Positions 1-14,622 of a stretch of DNA of 64,000 nucleotides are shown here, in pieces. The notes beneath the pieces are model-generated. The model saw only the letters and a list, made by a program, of their open reading frames with translations. It did not search any database and was not told where the DNA came from. A program made the translations under genes and the position numbers. Source of the DNA: Albula goreensis (Eukaryota; Chordata; Actinopteri; Albuliformes; Albulidae); NCBI GenBank assembly GCA_022829145.1, contig CM040761.1, forward strand, positions 21,768,245-21,832,244, in the 5' to 3' direction. Position 1 is the stretch's first letter. Every line of letters begins with the position of its first letter.

Positions 1-1792
1 TAGCTGGTCTGTGCGCACAGCAAGAGGCTGGCTTATCTCGCTGACTGAAGGAGGGAGGCAGATGAAGGCATTTCGCTGTGCAGTCGAAGCTCTCACGTCG
101 GGAGGCCCCCTGGGTTTAATTTGGTTGTTCCGATTTGGCGAGCTTCCCGGAGCTGTTTCCGCGGTAACTTTGATACCCATTCTTGGGGCACAGCGGACGC
201 GACAGGCATGTTTCACCCGCACGCTCCGGGTGATGAGCACAACAGGAACAGGAAACCCGAAGCAGGGAGTCGGAGCTCATCTCCACTCATTACAGAGGAG
301 GAGGTCTGAGCCACGTCAGCAGACAGACACATTTCCTGTTTTCCATCTCCTCAAAATTTTTATTATTTTAGGAGACAAGTGAGCAGCAACTTGCTGAAGT
401 TCACCAGTCATTTAAAGTGGGATTTTTAGGTGCAGATATTGACCAAAAGAAACCTTATTGATACTAATTAGATTTTATTTCCTTTCCAACAGTTTATTAA
501 TTGAGCAATCACATCTGAAAGGTTTATCAGCAACATGTTGTCGGTTTGTGAACAGTTAGGATTTTCATGGATTTCCTCTTGGTTTTAAAATATTTTGATA
601 AAGTGCTGTCAGAATTATCTGTCCAAAATGAGGTAGCCCAATCTGACACACTGCTATTAACAATGGCCACATGGTTGCTTGTTGTTTTTGTTTTATCACC
701 GCCTCTGTATTGTTGAAGACCATTCTTACAGCTCAATCCTCAGTTGCATCAGCTTCTATTATGCTTCTTATCTGCTTCTCCCCCATGTGTAGACAAAATC
801 AAATTAAAGGTAAATTGTGCACTGGTATCAGGTTTAGGAATCCATTGGTGTACAGTCTGCAAAGGTGTGTTGTCAGTCAGCAGTGAAATATGGGTTGTGA
901 TTCGGGGGAAGATCGAACAGGTGTGATTATACTCATTTCAGCTGGCCACCCAAGAGCCAAATGCAGCCCAGCATAGTCATACACTCTTGAGAGCAAAAAA
1001 AAAAGCTTTCAGGTGTCTTCCCGGGTCTTCAGTTGCAAAGTGTCGGCGAACGAGCCACTGCTTCAAGAATAATTGCAGTACATTGGGGATAATTAATATG
1101 CACTATACATTCAGAAAGCATCAGCTGTGTTTACACACATGCGCATCACATTTCATTGACACACTGTTTCATAAGCAGTACAGGGGGTCCTCGACTTACG
1201 AACGAGTTCCGTTCCTACAACTTGTCGTAAGCCGATTTTCGAAATAAGTCGGAATTTATACCTAAATTATACCTAAATGAACACCTTAAGTCACTCACAC
1301 TGTACACACAGCACATGAAGAACATATAAAATACAGTAAATAAATGAAACATTAATTTAAAAAAAGAGAGAATAATTTCTTATCTTTATTTCTGTGGTCG
1401 TATTTATGAGCCAAATCGCTTAGGTCGAAACTAGGTTTTTGAAGTAATTTATGGGAGATCGTTGTAACCCGAGGACCCCCTGTATATGGAAAATGTTTGG
1501 TGAGAAGTAGCTGAATAACTGGTATTATGGTGATTGATGTCATATCCTGTCAGAAGCAGAAGGGCTATCTGTCTGCTGAAGGTAAGTTCCTGTTAGCCAG
1601 GCATTTCCTTCTTCCCTTTGCCTCTGTCGTCCCTGGCTTGCCCTGGGTGGGTCTCAGGATCGGGTTCTGCCTCATGACAATGCTACTTTGGAAAGTGCTG
1701 TGCAAATAAAATGTAATTAAACACTTTAAGAAGGGCTGAACGGCCTGTTCTCATTTTTATGTGTATTCTTCTGCCTCTCATCCCTGTCCCAG
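1..1792 (+). other. uxs1: uxs1 intron (3' part; start lies outside window)
   Basis: No reading frame here matches the N-terminal part of UXS1 (membrane anchor and stem), so the missing 5' exons must lie upstream. The stretch holds a pogo/Tigger-like MITE at 1181-1482. Near 1670-1730 there is a fragment ending in an AATAAA-rich tail that resembles a SINE or LINE 3' end. The rest looks like plain intron. Confidence 0.7.
1181..1482. mobile_element. Pogo/Tigger-like MITE, copy 1
   Basis: A 302-bp non-coding element. It begins CAGGGGGTCCTCG and ends CGAGGACCCCCTG, which are inverted repeats of about 13 bp that extend imperfectly further inward. It is flanked by TA on both sides (1179-1180 and 1483-1484), the target duplication of Tc1/mariner/pogo elements. 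A second copy, alignable over its whole length, lies at 27083-27378. Neither copy has a transposase frame, so this is a non-autonomous derivative. The superfamily is inferred from the TIR and TA. Confidence 0.75.
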
Positions 1793-1853
1793 TTTCTCAC
1801 AGAAGTACCCACCTGTGAAGTTCTTGTCAGAGAAGGACAGGAAAAGAATTTTG
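1793..1853 (+). CDS. uxs1: uxs1 coding exon (residues 73-92)
   Basis: The exon follows a pyrimidine-rich acceptor ending cccag and is followed by donor gtaagt. Its first T completes a Ser codon begun upstream. It encodes [20 protein letters not shown], matching human [20 protein letters not shown] with one Thr/Ser change. An acceptor ten bases later (ctcacag) is possible but would drop conserved residues and break the frame. Confidence 0.93.
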
Positions 1854-4800
1854 GTAAGTTTCCTCCTTACTTCAGCAATGTCTTCCATCTCTTTTAGCTT
1901 CGATAGTTGCCTTTATCTCTGGTTATTTTTTTTAAAATAGCATTTAAAAGAGTTTTTTTCCCCAAAAGGTTCTCGTTTTATATATTGGTTCCTTGTACTC
2001 TGTCAGACAAAAAAAAAAAAAAAAATCCAAAGGCAAAATTGCTTTCAGACTTAAACTTTATTCAGATTTAAAATTATGTAGCTGGCTCCCAGTCAAACTG
2101 CATTTCACTGTCACCCCTAATTTTAATGCCATAAGTGCCATCCCTTGATGCATTGGTTGTCTCCCATTTCCTCAGTCTAGATTGTTAAAATACCAGGTTG
2201 GCCCAGAATTTTTAATATTTGTCAAGAACTCATTACATAGCCCTCAGGTGCAGTGGAGGGTGTGAAATTAGTGTGGAGACGGTGGGGCAGCTGAGGGAGT
2301 CTTGCTCAGGTACCCAGGCGTGAGCACAGAGACCTGGGGTGATTACATTAGTGTGTGTGTGGGGGGGTAATGGAGCCTTATCCCTGCAGCTGCTTCCACC
2401 CCAGTGGTGCAAACTGAAACTTACAAACTTATCATTCTGTCTGATCATTTCCCTGTTGACTAAATGGGGGGAGTGTGTGTGTGAAGGGGGTCGGTCTTTT
2501 TTTCAATGAAATCCCAGACAACCACTTGCTCTCTCCTGGAACAATATTTAGCAGGATAAAAATCCTCAGGCCATTTTTTTTACCCAAATCACAAAAATAG
2601 TTGCTGATTTTTGGGTCATTGGAAAAGACTTGGATGTACCCTATGGCTCTCCTGGTCAAGGGCTGGGCAGCCGTAAGCTTGCATATTTACAGATACTTCA
2701 TTCTGTTGGTCACCGCATGCTTTTGCTGTCTGTGATGTCACTTGTGTGGTCTCCTTAACCCTGCTTCCGCCCCGCCCACTGCCCAGATCACCGGAGGGGC
2801 GGGGTTCGTAGGGTCACACCTGACGGACAAACTGATGATGGACGGGCATGAGGTCACGGTGGTGGACAACTTCTTCACCGGCCGCAAGCGCAACGTAGAG
2901 CACTGGATCGGCCACGAGAACTTTGAGCTGATCAACCATGACGTGGTGGAGCCGCTGTACATAGAAGGTGAGCAAGACCTCAGTCCAGTGCTCTCCAGAT
3001 AATGCATGCAACGTGATGAGATTGTTCCCACTTTCATTCATTTGAAGTGCCGCCCACACACGATAATGGTTGCACAGAAGAGGCAACTGGACATCGGGGT
3101 GTTGGAAGCTGAGTGGACTTCTCTCAGATCAGTGTCAACATCACTTCATAGCTATGATCCTAGACAGCTCAGCCACTGCCATTATCGCAATGTGTGATCT
3201 GCATGTTTCACCTGTCATGAACCTGCTTGCTCCTTCACCTCCAACCCAGTGAGGCTTTGCTTGTGTCCCTACCACCTGAGTGACATGCCAGCCATCTGTG
3301 CTTTGGTAGTGAGCACCCCATAATTTGCTGTGTGATTTTTATTATTTTTTTTTTTCCCCTGGAAAGGCTTGTCTCTAAACACTGTGTCACAAGTAATGGA
3401 AGGGGGTTCTTTGTGTGATATGAAAATTTCAAGTTTCAGAATCAAGTCAGCGTTCTGCATCAAAATCATTTTGTTTGTTTATTTACCAAATGGAGGCATA
3501 CGCAGCAAATGTATGCCTGTGATGTTTTTTTTATTATTCATTATTCAGTGTCCCGCTTGCTGATAAGTCAAATTTCAGAAACCAGTCGAGCATATGACGT
3601 ATGCTTTGTGCTGCTTAAGCTCATTTTTACTGGACGCTCTTTGAGTGGATGCAGCCAGTATCAATGACTGATGAAAGAGACAAAGTGTCTGAACTACTTT
3701 TCGGTTTCCCGGCAATTCCGAAGCGTTTGTTCTCTCTCAAGCCCAAATTGATTGAATTCGCATGTGATGCATTCTACCAGAGAACAGCTCTGTTATTTGC
3801 TGTAGCTTTTACGTTGGTTTAGCTTAAAAGTTTTCCCCTCGCTTGCACTTGTGATTTCAGTTCTTTTGAAACAGCGACAGAAACAACAGGTAGCAGTCGG
3901 TCACTGATGGAATCGGAACAGAAATGAAAACATAAAATATGAAAATGGACTGTTTGTCTTCTTCAAGTAAACACAGCAACAAAATTCTTGTCATGTTTTG
4001 TTGCTGCATGATTTGTTTGTTTGTTATAGGTATAGGATTTGCAATACAGAACATCTGTGTGGCTCTTAAAAACCCATACTGTGCTCAAAGTTAAGGTGAC
4101 ACAGGAGTTTATTTTCAGAACAAGAGGCTGTTTCGCTTTCCTTAATATCTTCAGACTTGCAGACAGATTGGGTGACATTTTTCTTATGAAATTGAATCAC
4201 CTTGTGTCCGTATACAAAAAATGTCTACTGTTATTTTAGGACAACGTCCCAAAATTTAGGATTTTTCAACCTGTGCTTTGTTAAAACCAAATGGCAGTCA
4301 TTTTGTTTGCTATTCATTTTGACTCTCAAACTTCTTCTGCGCAGGTTATGCTTTCTTCTGTTGCTTTTGCTTGTCATTTCAGAGCATCACAGTGTTGAAA
4401 TGTTGAATGGAACAAAGCCCGGCTCAGTGTAGGTGAACAGGGTTGCAGTGATGCTTGAGTGTAGAATGCTGGCATGTTAGTGCAGAACAAATCGAGTGTG
4501 TGAAGTGGTGCCGTGTGTAGTCATTTTGTACCTGCTTTCAGGCGTCTTTCATTGACTTAAATAATGTCAACCATCACAGCACATTTTGACGTGCTCACCA
4601 AACACCTGTAATTTCAGATTTTTTTTTCCTTTTACAAAGGGTTTCAAATGCAACTCCCTCAGGCTGAATTGACGTGGAATGGTAAGAGCGGGTAGCAGAA
4701 CAGAGACTGGAAAAAATGTTTTATGCCGTCTTTGGGAGTGACAGGTCTTCAGCGTTTTCTTTTCTGTATTTTTTCTAGTGGCACTATTTAGCCTAAGTGT

Positions 4801-7800
4801 GGCTCATAGTTGCTCCAGAGAGTAACATCTTGGGCCATTAACTGAAGGATGGAATTACTGACTGAGAGAACCTCTGTGGTTGAATTGCTGCTTTTCAGAT
4901 TCAAACGGGGAAGGATGAAAGTTTCAGCTTTAAACTGCTGGCTGCCCTGGCCCCATTTAGCATTGTTTCAAGCTGATTTAAAGCAGCAATGCCTTAGAGG
5001 CGGCAAATGTTTTACCTTACAGGACATGGTTAGTCTCTGCGCACATCCTATGAAAAAAATTCCTAAAGATTTTTAAAGAAGTATTAACAGATTTTAAAAT
5101 CAAAATAGAAAACTACTTTTAAACTTTTTTAAATTCAAATAGGATATTACTATATAATAACACTGCTTAAAATTATACGTTGACAGGAAATAAAGGTAAT
5201 GGGACTCCTCTTGGCACTTGAGAAACTGTTTCCCACACCCGACCTTGTGTTTTGTCAGTGATGGAAGGATGGCGCTTTGTGACATCACAAACAAGTGGAA
5301 TTAAAAGAACTGTGAGCCAGTAGCACACTAATTGATTTGAGTCGGCCAGGCTGTTTTGCTTTATAAAGCAAAACCTTTTGATTTGATTGGTTCAATAAAG
5401 TACATGATTGACAGCTCCAGCCATTATGGGGTGAATGTGAGCTTGAATGATTTTCCTCTGAAGCTTCTGGGAGCAGCCATTCCAGTATTTGCAATGAAGT
5501 GAACCTTGAGTTTTCCTGTATCATCCTGTGCTCAGCCATGTCTCACCATTCTTTGAGGCTTTTTTTGGCAGCCATGTTACAAGCGTGACACAAAATAATT
5601 GGTAGATTGCTTAAGAATCAGGAGAAACAAACTGTGTTTTTTCAAGGTTTCACAGTATTTAAGTATATTTGTGGGCTGTTATGTACTGTACAAATTCTAC
5701 TTTCCTGGTCTGACTGAAAAAGCCCTTGTGTGTTTTCTATGGAAGCTCTTGAGACATTATGTGCCCCAAGGTCCACATCATTTCGACGTTATCCTCAATT
5801 TGTTGGCCTTGGAAACCTGAATACTTCGTCTGTGCTTTCATTGCTCCACTCTTATTAAGACCGTTTGGGTTGTCATTGGTAACTTGCGAAAACCTCTTTA
5901 ACACAACAGACACACCGGCTTGACCTTTGATGAAGAGGTTATGACATTTTGGGTAATAGAATAATGGCAAATGTTTTTCCTCATAATTTCTGCTGTCAAG
6001 CAGTACTTTTATATTTGACCTCAAAAATGATTAATAAAATGCTATTATATGTCTTTTCTAACTCCACCTCCACATGCTGTTCAGTATTTATTGTCTTCCT
6101 GTTCTGTGCAAGTTGAGTAGACCTCAGCTACGTGACTGAGGGGTTCAAAACCCCAAGGCTATGTTAGCTGGATGCTAATGCTCTATGTTAGATGAAGTTT
6201 GCAGTTTACACAGCACACCACTCAAACTTGTGTCACAGAAAACAAAGACTTGAAACCCAAGACCAAAAACTGTGCTTTTGTAATGTTGTTTTTGTCAAAT
6301 ACCTCCTAATCATGACTCTGTAGGTTGGACAGTTTTTCAGCTGGTCTGTGGTTAACACACTGTTAGCTTAATCGCACTGGCAGGATATAGCTTTTTCGAG
6401 AGGGGCAGGTGCTTCTACGCTTAATGTTTTCTTGGGCTTAACCGTTCTAAGTGTCGATTACAGTTCATTTTCAGTTCTCAAGCAGAGTAATCTCGTTTTG
6501 CACTGCGTGCTGCATGTGGTATCTGGAGATTGCCTCCTAAAATCGAGGATAAAAACCAAATCCGCTGAGAATATGTGGCAGAAGCTGAGAAGTGCGTCAG
6601 TGAGAACAGGACCGTTGTTCTTTAATCTTTCAGATTTTTCAAGCTTTCTAGTTTTATCTACAAACTAAATGGTCTTATCTCTGGATGAGAGGAATAATGT
6701 GTGTTTTTCAATATACAGGGCTTGATAACCATATCCCTTCATAAGGAGTGAGCTTGGCCACTGATAATATTTCAGTCATAAGTTGCATGACCAAACATTT
6801 GTACAGGAGCCTGTTTTGTCCACTTCTGGAATACAGACTGAAACAGCTCTACACACACAATATCCCAGACTGCTTTGCAGGAATACCAACAAGCAAGTTC
6901 CAAACATCAGTGTAACCCAGGTAACCAGACAGGATTCCATTTTTTTTTCTTACAGTGGACCAGATCTATCACTTGGCATCTCCCGCTTCCCCTCCAAACT
7001 ACATGTATAACCCCATCAAGACCCTGAAGACTAACACCATCGGGACGCTCAACATGCTGGGTGAGTGCCACAGGACATATGTCATCATGCCAAAAGTTTG
7101 GCTCATTGCCATTAGCTTTTGGTTTCTCAGTTCTTCACTTGGTTATGGATTAGTTATGATGTCTGAAGTCTGAAATGACTTTGTGTTCACCTTGCTCTAC
7201 CAGTGTTCTATCCCTAGATGTAACGGCCTCAGTCTGACTCCCTATAGAGTACACTACATAGTGAATAGGGAGTTGTTTAAGACACAGTCCAGGAGTCTGT
7301 GCTTTCACCAGTTAGTGCTCCAAATGATTCAGCTGTCAGCCTGTTATTTAATCCATTGAAAATGTTATTTCTCTCTCAATGATTCATTTGCCATGTAGCA
7401 AAATAACAAGACAGAAGCATTAATTTTTATGATTAAAAGTCCTGGGATATCAACATGGGACTATGATTAATCATAGCAAACATTACTGATTCTGACATAA
7501 TGCAGCCTAACAGGATAAGTTAAAAATGTCTGATTAAGAACGATCAATGGCTTGTTGCGATTCAGTGGTTGCGGGCGTGATTTTCGATGAAAAGCAGAAT
7601 ACTCGGGGGTGAGGCTGAGCCGGGGAACGGCGCGGCAGGGTACGGTATGTTAGAGCCGCATCGGCAGTCTGTGACCGAGTTCCATAGCGGGGGGTCAGAG
7701 CTGCAGTGCGGTACGGAATGTCAGCGGCGTAGCGCAGTCCAGCGCTTTGGAGGGCGGGTGCGCGGTTGCGCGGGTGCGCGGGTGCGCTCCAGCAAACTGA

Positions 7801-10800
7801 AGGTGCAGTCGAGTCAAGTCAAACCTTCAGCCAATCATGGGCTGGTGTGCGTTTCCCACATCAGCAAAGCCCATTGGTTCATGCTGCGCTCGGCTGGGAT
7901 TGGAAGGAACATGATGTAGCTGTGAGCTGCACTCGTGAGTCTGACAGTGACGAAAACCTGCCTGCCTGTCAGACTGTGTTTACAGTCCTCACAGTATGGG
8001 TGTCCGTCTCTCTCTCATTTTTGATTTTCAGGCAGGGATATGACAGGCTGGGATAGACACTCAGATGTCAGTACTCTGACCTCGTTTTTTGAAGTCAAAA
8101 ACAAGAAATTGCTAAATAATTCAGTCAGGAGGAACAAAGCACTCGAGACTGAATTAATCAAAATATCATTCTCTCTCATATGTCCTGTGTCCGTTGTTTT
8201 TACATTGGACTTCACATGAAAGGCAAAACTGATTTTCCTTTAGATGAAGTTTGTCTTGTTAATTTTAATAAATTTAATATAACAGCAGAAACAATGGGGG
8301 GGCACTGATGCAAATTAACTAAGCTAATAACACAGAGATATGGGGAACACATGATCTGTTTAGAATCGACACTCAGTCGGAATGAACTCCTCACAGATTT
8401 TATTTGTTTCATCTAACGGTGAAAATAATGCATGGAGGAAATGTAAACATTGTTTTATTTATTATATAAATAAATTCAGTAGACCCAGTGTTTGACTTAT
8501 TTAGAGAGTTGGCAAACTTTTTCAAATGAGCTGCTGAAAACTTGACTTGAAATATCTATGTCATACATATAGATATACAAGTCAGTTTTTTTTTTTTTTT
8601 TTTTTTTTTTCCAGAACTGGGGATACAGCAAAGACGAGTGAGCCAGCTTAATAGGCCCTGATACATATAGATGAAAATATTTTGAGAGGGCACCAAGCAG
8701 AAAATATAAATGGATTTCTATTTTTTATTATTCTTCTTTTTGCAACTGATGAGTGAGGAATTGGCAAACAGAAGTGTAGTGTGTAGAGGAAGCTGCCATG
8801 GGGGTAACATCGGCCACAGGTACAGTAACATTCTAGTGAAAGCCTAAAAGTTCAAGCATTCCATCTACGATTTGAGTCATGATGTTCTCATAGCTATAGC
8901 CCATATTAACCAGTATCCTGGTTATGACTAACCTGTATAAGAAATTGGACATTCCTCTGTTAAACAGAACGCAACATTGAACAGAAGTTGCGAAAACATA
9001 TTTATAACATATTTTGCATTTTCAGCTTTTAACAGAAAGTCTTTTCCAGAGCAACCTACAGACAGATTACGTTTTTAAACACTGACCGGGAATATTGCCG
9101 GATATTGACTGAAGCAACATAGGTGATGTACCTTGGGTAAAGGTGCAGTGCTGATGGCCTGGGTGAGAATCAAACTAGACATAAGCTTGTCAGCTCTGTC
9201 TTGCAAGGATTCTTGGGTCTTAATTAACTCACTAGCTGGTCTTGAACTAAAAAAAAAAAGATCTCGGGAAGTTATTGAGGGTTTTTGAGAGAAGTAAATG
9301 TTTGCAGTGCACTCCTTTGCTAAAGTGGAAAAATAAAATGACACTAGATTTAGCAAAAACAGGAAGATTAAAGCATGTCTCACCGGGCTGATTTAGAACA
9401 CTATGCTTACTCTGCACACAATCGTGTAAGCTGCTGTCATATGTTAGGGTGCCTGTAAATCTCTTTTTAGGACCCCAGAAATCTCTTATTAAGACCTCAG
9501 AAAGAATAAGGACCATTATTCAGTGTACAATGGTCATGGAAATGCAGTCACTGATAGGTTTATAGTTTAATGGACTGTGACAGTCAGCATCGTTGGGCTC
9601 ATCTCGTGTTGACTGATAGTTATGAAAACAGGGAAGCTGTCATGGGCGAATGATTCACCATAACGGGCAGAATTATCAGGTTTTGCCCAATAATGACTTG
9701 TGTGAAATGGGTCATCCTTGCTCTCCTGTATGTTCCATCCACATTTTTTTAATTGGACTTTTAATTGGACTAATTGGACTTTAATTGGATACACCTCCAT
9801 TGCATTTTTTTCTGCACAATCACAGGTTGGGGGTGGCTCACATCGATTAACAGTTTTTTGAATATTTAAGAAAATGTTTTAAGATAAGGTCTCTGGAAGT
9901 CTGCCCATCTGGCTTCCAGGATGAAAGAGTCAGAACCCTCTCTCAGCTGTCACGTATCTGTGTGGCGTCAGCCGCTCAAAAATCACTCCCTCTGTCCTCT
10001 TCTCCTTCCTAGATGCAGGGTGATTGCGTGGGGGTGGTAACTGGGCGCTTCAAGATACCCATCTGGAAAGAGCTGTCGAGCTTTTGTTTGTTTGTTTGTT
10101 TGTTTTCTTTGTTTAGTTGCCCCCTCCCCCCACTCTATTGTGCCAGCCTCCTCTTCATCACGACAGGGCTCACCTGTCAGTCTCTCCCGCACACAGGGAC
10201 ATTGCTGTTATTCCAGTCCGCCTCCTGCTTTCACTGATTACGTGTGATTCGAGGAACACGGGCATTCAAGCGCTGCTTCTTAGTGATAGGTGGTGTGATG
10301 TGTATAATAATCTTTAAAAATCGCACATGCTGGACCCAGTGCCCCTCCCCCGCCCGTTATAGAGTGTAATTTCTAAGTGTCTTGATAGTGATTGCAGAGA
10401 AGCACAAAAAGAAGCCATTTAATGACTTTGCTGTTCCTGGACTGTAACTTGTCATTATTTCTGTATAGGGTGTCATTTTTTGCAATTACCGAAGAGAAAT
10501 AGAAAAGTGTTTGTTGTAATTTGGTTTAAAATGCACTCAGGCAATGCTGAGAAAGGTCTAAATGCTCCTCGGGCAAAGCCTTATTTGGCCGATACCTATA
10601 TGTCACGAATTTTTAGTGTTGCGTAACTTTTGATGTGGTGAGGTTTTCTGTACGTGTCCTAATTCATTAACACGAACATGGTGAGATTTTGGCCCGTTTG
10701 ATCTTCTGCCGACCTCAGAATAAGCTGATATACTGGCCCTTGATTCCAGGTGTGCCACCCCAGTGGCTGATTTCATTGCTCTTGTCTGTTTCTTCCTGGA

Positions 10801-10881
10801 GGTAATGATTAGGTTGATGCCTGTGACACTTGCATCTGTCCAGGTCAGGTCATGACTTGGTATTTGTGAGAGTTAATTTGC

Positions 10882-10921
<40 letters not shown>

Positions 10922-13900
10922 GCTCTCTCTCTCTCACTGGCCAGATTGTATACCTGAAATGGAAGCCCATGTATGATGAGTTGGATTGATTGCTCTTGTC
11001 TGATTCTTCCCAGGTCTGGCCAAGCGCGTTGGGGCCCGTCTCCTGCTGGCGTCCACATCAGAGGTGTATGGAGGTAAGAGGCGTCACTGCCTTGCTCGTC
11101 AGCCTGAATATTTCAGTACAGTTCTGTCCAACTCTGTCCATCAAGAACGGTCCATTAGCATTTTATCTTAGATTAAGCATCTGAAGTCAAGATTAGAGAG
11201 AAGGGACCACTTACATATCCTCGTGTGTATCTCAGCCTGAGGCCTTGGCTGGACTGTGTAGAGAGCTATTTAAGATTCTACCCCTGAAGGGACCTGTTAC
11301 TGTGTGTTAAGCAGTCAATGCCGGTACCTTCCATTTCTCTTAATTATAAGATATGAAACAGAGGTGAGTGTTTTTGAAAGCGATTGGGTGAAAGAACGGA
11401 GGTTGTTATTTTATCAGAGATGTAAGAGAGGGATTGAGAGGTCCTTTTTCAAAAGAGACTTTTTCTCTTTCCTGTGGTGTCTTTAAAGTCGAGGTCTCTA
11501 AATGATTTAAGTGCAATCAAAGTTTGTTGATGGTGTTTGTGTTTTTCAACATCCACCCAGAGTTTGAGGTATTCTGCCAGCGCTTCAGTGCTTTTCACTT
11601 TTCATGTGTTTCAGCTTCACAGACTTTGTTTGTTAACGTGAAGACGGCAAAAGTCTGTAGGGATTCCTTCTCAAAATATCAAATGGACAAGAGCAACGAG
11701 CTGCTTTTTGATTAGCAGTGGCTGCTATCCCTCTAATGAAGCTAGTAACATTCAGAGTTTGTGTCGCTGGGTGTTCAGTTTCGAGAAAGGTGTTAATCCG
11801 CTTTAGAATATGCGATGCAGAATTTGTGTCTAAAAAAACCACAAACAAAAGCTTCACCCTGTGCCCTGCAAAAAAACTCTCAATGTATATGAGAAAATCT
11901 CTATTTCTAACATTCTAATAAGTCTTGTTTTTATGTATAAGTCTCAGGATTTCTTATACTAAGACATTTTATTATTCCACAGAGAATAATAAAAGTTGGG
12001 AGACAACTTTGCTAATTTAAAGCAGCATTTTAAGTTTAAATTTAGCTAATTTTTCTCAAATCAGCTGACCCCAAGGACGTCCACATTCAGGGTTGCCAGT
12101 TCCAGTCCCTGTCATCCGTTGTCTAGGCAGTTGAGAGGGTGTGGTCTTTGAGAGTTGAGGCTGCATTCATTTGTTGAAGTATCTCTTTAGATGACGTTAA
12201 AAAGTACTTATTTCCAGCACATCCCAGAGGAATTTCAATGAATCGTGTCCGTTTCATAGAGGAATTTCTTTTATCGGTGATCATTTTTGTTGTTATTAAC
12301 TATGTATATTTTATTATGAATGAAAGAAGAGGTTTTCATCAAATTCTACAGAGACTTTACTGGTGGAACTTGTGTTTAAGTACATATTGATGAGAATTTG
12401 AAGCCCTTTGCTGTGCCCTTTTTCAGAATGTCTTGGGGAAAAAATCAACTTCAAGAGGGAAAAAAACATAATTCTTAAAAGCAACTGATCTTTCCTGTTT
12501 TTCATTTGAGAGACACTCTTTTTGCCCTCGGCATCGTCTCATTTCATTTTCTTTGACATGTTTCTTGGCAGCGCAGTAGGTGTTGGATGTCTGTGCCTTA
12601 TTGACTGTCATAATCTTAAAATTTGCATCTTAAATATTTTTTCAATCCTTTGGTAGCTTGCCCAACTTCTGATCCAGTTTTTTTTTGGCTACATTATTTC
12701 TCCATTATTCTGCTGCTTAGCTGGCCACTCCCCACCACCTCTGTACAGTGTTATATTGATAGTAATATGTTAAACTAGTCTGTGAAACTTTAGGCTTGTA
12801 CATTCATGTAGTCTATTTTTTAAAGGGAAATGAACCAACTTATATTTGAGTATGGCGATTCAAATAATTATCCGACCCTGGGAGCTCAGACTGGGGCACA
12901 CCTGGAACCCCGTTTTCAGTCTGTAACTCCCCAGCATTCACACGAGGGATGACGCCAACAAATCAACACCATTTTTCCAGCGTTCGGAGGCCACTGGAGG
13001 AACAGTGAGAAAGAAAAACACCTCTACCTAAGTCTGGGAGGGAAGCAATCAGAATAGGTAAATGTTTTCATCTCCAGCAGTGAATAGAAAATTGTGGCTC
13101 AGCCAATACGAAGACATTGGTTATTTATTTATTTTGCCAGTGGCAATTTGAAGGAGATGAAAAAAGAGCCGAAAGAAGTGTGAACTGAATCCAGATACTC
13201 GAATAAGCACAGTTCTTGTACACTGTTTTTGACTTCACTGCCTGTGGCGCGTGGAGCGGTATTCAGTTTTCCTCAAGAATCTGTTGAGACGCGAGAGGGG
13301 AAAAGTCATGCTAAGTAGCGCTAGGGCATGAAATGGCGACCATGTCATGACCTGACACCACTTTAGTAAGTCAGACTCATTAAATATAATTAGTTCCCAG
13401 CGAGTTGCCTGATTCTTAAGACTCCATTTTGGCTCAGGATACCATGTGTGTAAGCAGCTGTCGGGGCTCTGTAACTCTGCAGTCCAGTTTACTGGGAACA
13501 GCTCAGCCCACGCACCCAGCTGGACAATCGTGTTAATTGCAAAGTGTAGACTGAGGGTTCCAAGAATTCTTGTTGTTTCCAAACCCCTGAAATTATCATG
13601 CCGTAGACTAGGACCACCCACCTCAATATATATATATTTTTTTTTTTCTCAAATTTTGACACACAGCAGAGGCAAATAAAACATTAGCGCATGGGAACAA
13701 GCGTAACCTGCGATGCCATTAAATCATGGCTTTATGTACAATTAGACATCTAGTTTTCTGTCACAACATGCATATTCAACGGCTGCTATAACCACGTTTA
13801 CTAATGATTTGTAAAGAAGCAAAGCTCACTTTACCTCAAAATCTGATATGCAATTCATGAAATATGGAAAAATAAACAAATAATAAAAATGAATATTCTT

Positions 13901-14591
13901 AAATATCTCCAAGTTGCTCAGCGGATACTCTGTGGCACCAGTTTTGGAACCCTTAATTTGCAGAATATGTCAGTAGTTTGATGTATTGTGTGCAGTGTAA
14001 AGTGCTGTCTCTGCACTTTGTGCTGAGGTTTTTTTTCCCCCTCATCCATTCTGCAGATCCAGAGGTGCACCCCCAGAGCGAGGATTATTGGGGTCACGTG
14101 AACCCCATCGGGCCCCGAGCCTGCTACGATGAGGGGAAGCGGGTAGCAGAGACCATGTGCTACGCCTACATGAAGCAGGTGAGCTAGGGTACTGCGGCAC
14201 TGAACATAAACCCACGTTTCACACCCAGCCATGAACACACACACACGCACATGCACACACAGACACATACAGATCTTTATGAACACACACACATACAGAT
14301 ACACACACACATGTACAGGTACTTATGCACATACACACACACGTGAACATACATACACAAAAGTGCAATCATTCATACATTTGCAGTCACGCGTGTGCAC
14401 ACACACACACACATACACACGTCCAGATACTGATGCACATACACACGCATGCAAACCTTCATACGCACTAGGGGTGAGCAGAAAGGGGTGCGTATCTGTA
14501 TTCGTTTAACCACAAGCATTATTCGTGCTTTCCGAATACCATATTCAGATTCGGCTACACCCCTGATACACACAAGTGCAATCATTTATAC

Positions 14592-14622
<31 letters not shown>

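Larger units (their letters stand above)
7061..11013 (+). other. uxs1: uxs1 intron
   Basis: Intron of 3,953 bp. It holds a CpG-rich patch at about 7590-7800, a T-run at 8586-8610, a GTTT-type simple repeat near 10083-10105 and a CT microsatellite at 10885-10936. No gene was recognised. Confidence 0.75.

Noticed and set aside
1554-1581. Possible small uxs1 exon (cctgtcag ... GAAG|gtaagt)
   Set aside because: At 28 nt its inclusion would shift the frame into the next exon, and no such residues exist in UXS1 as I know it.
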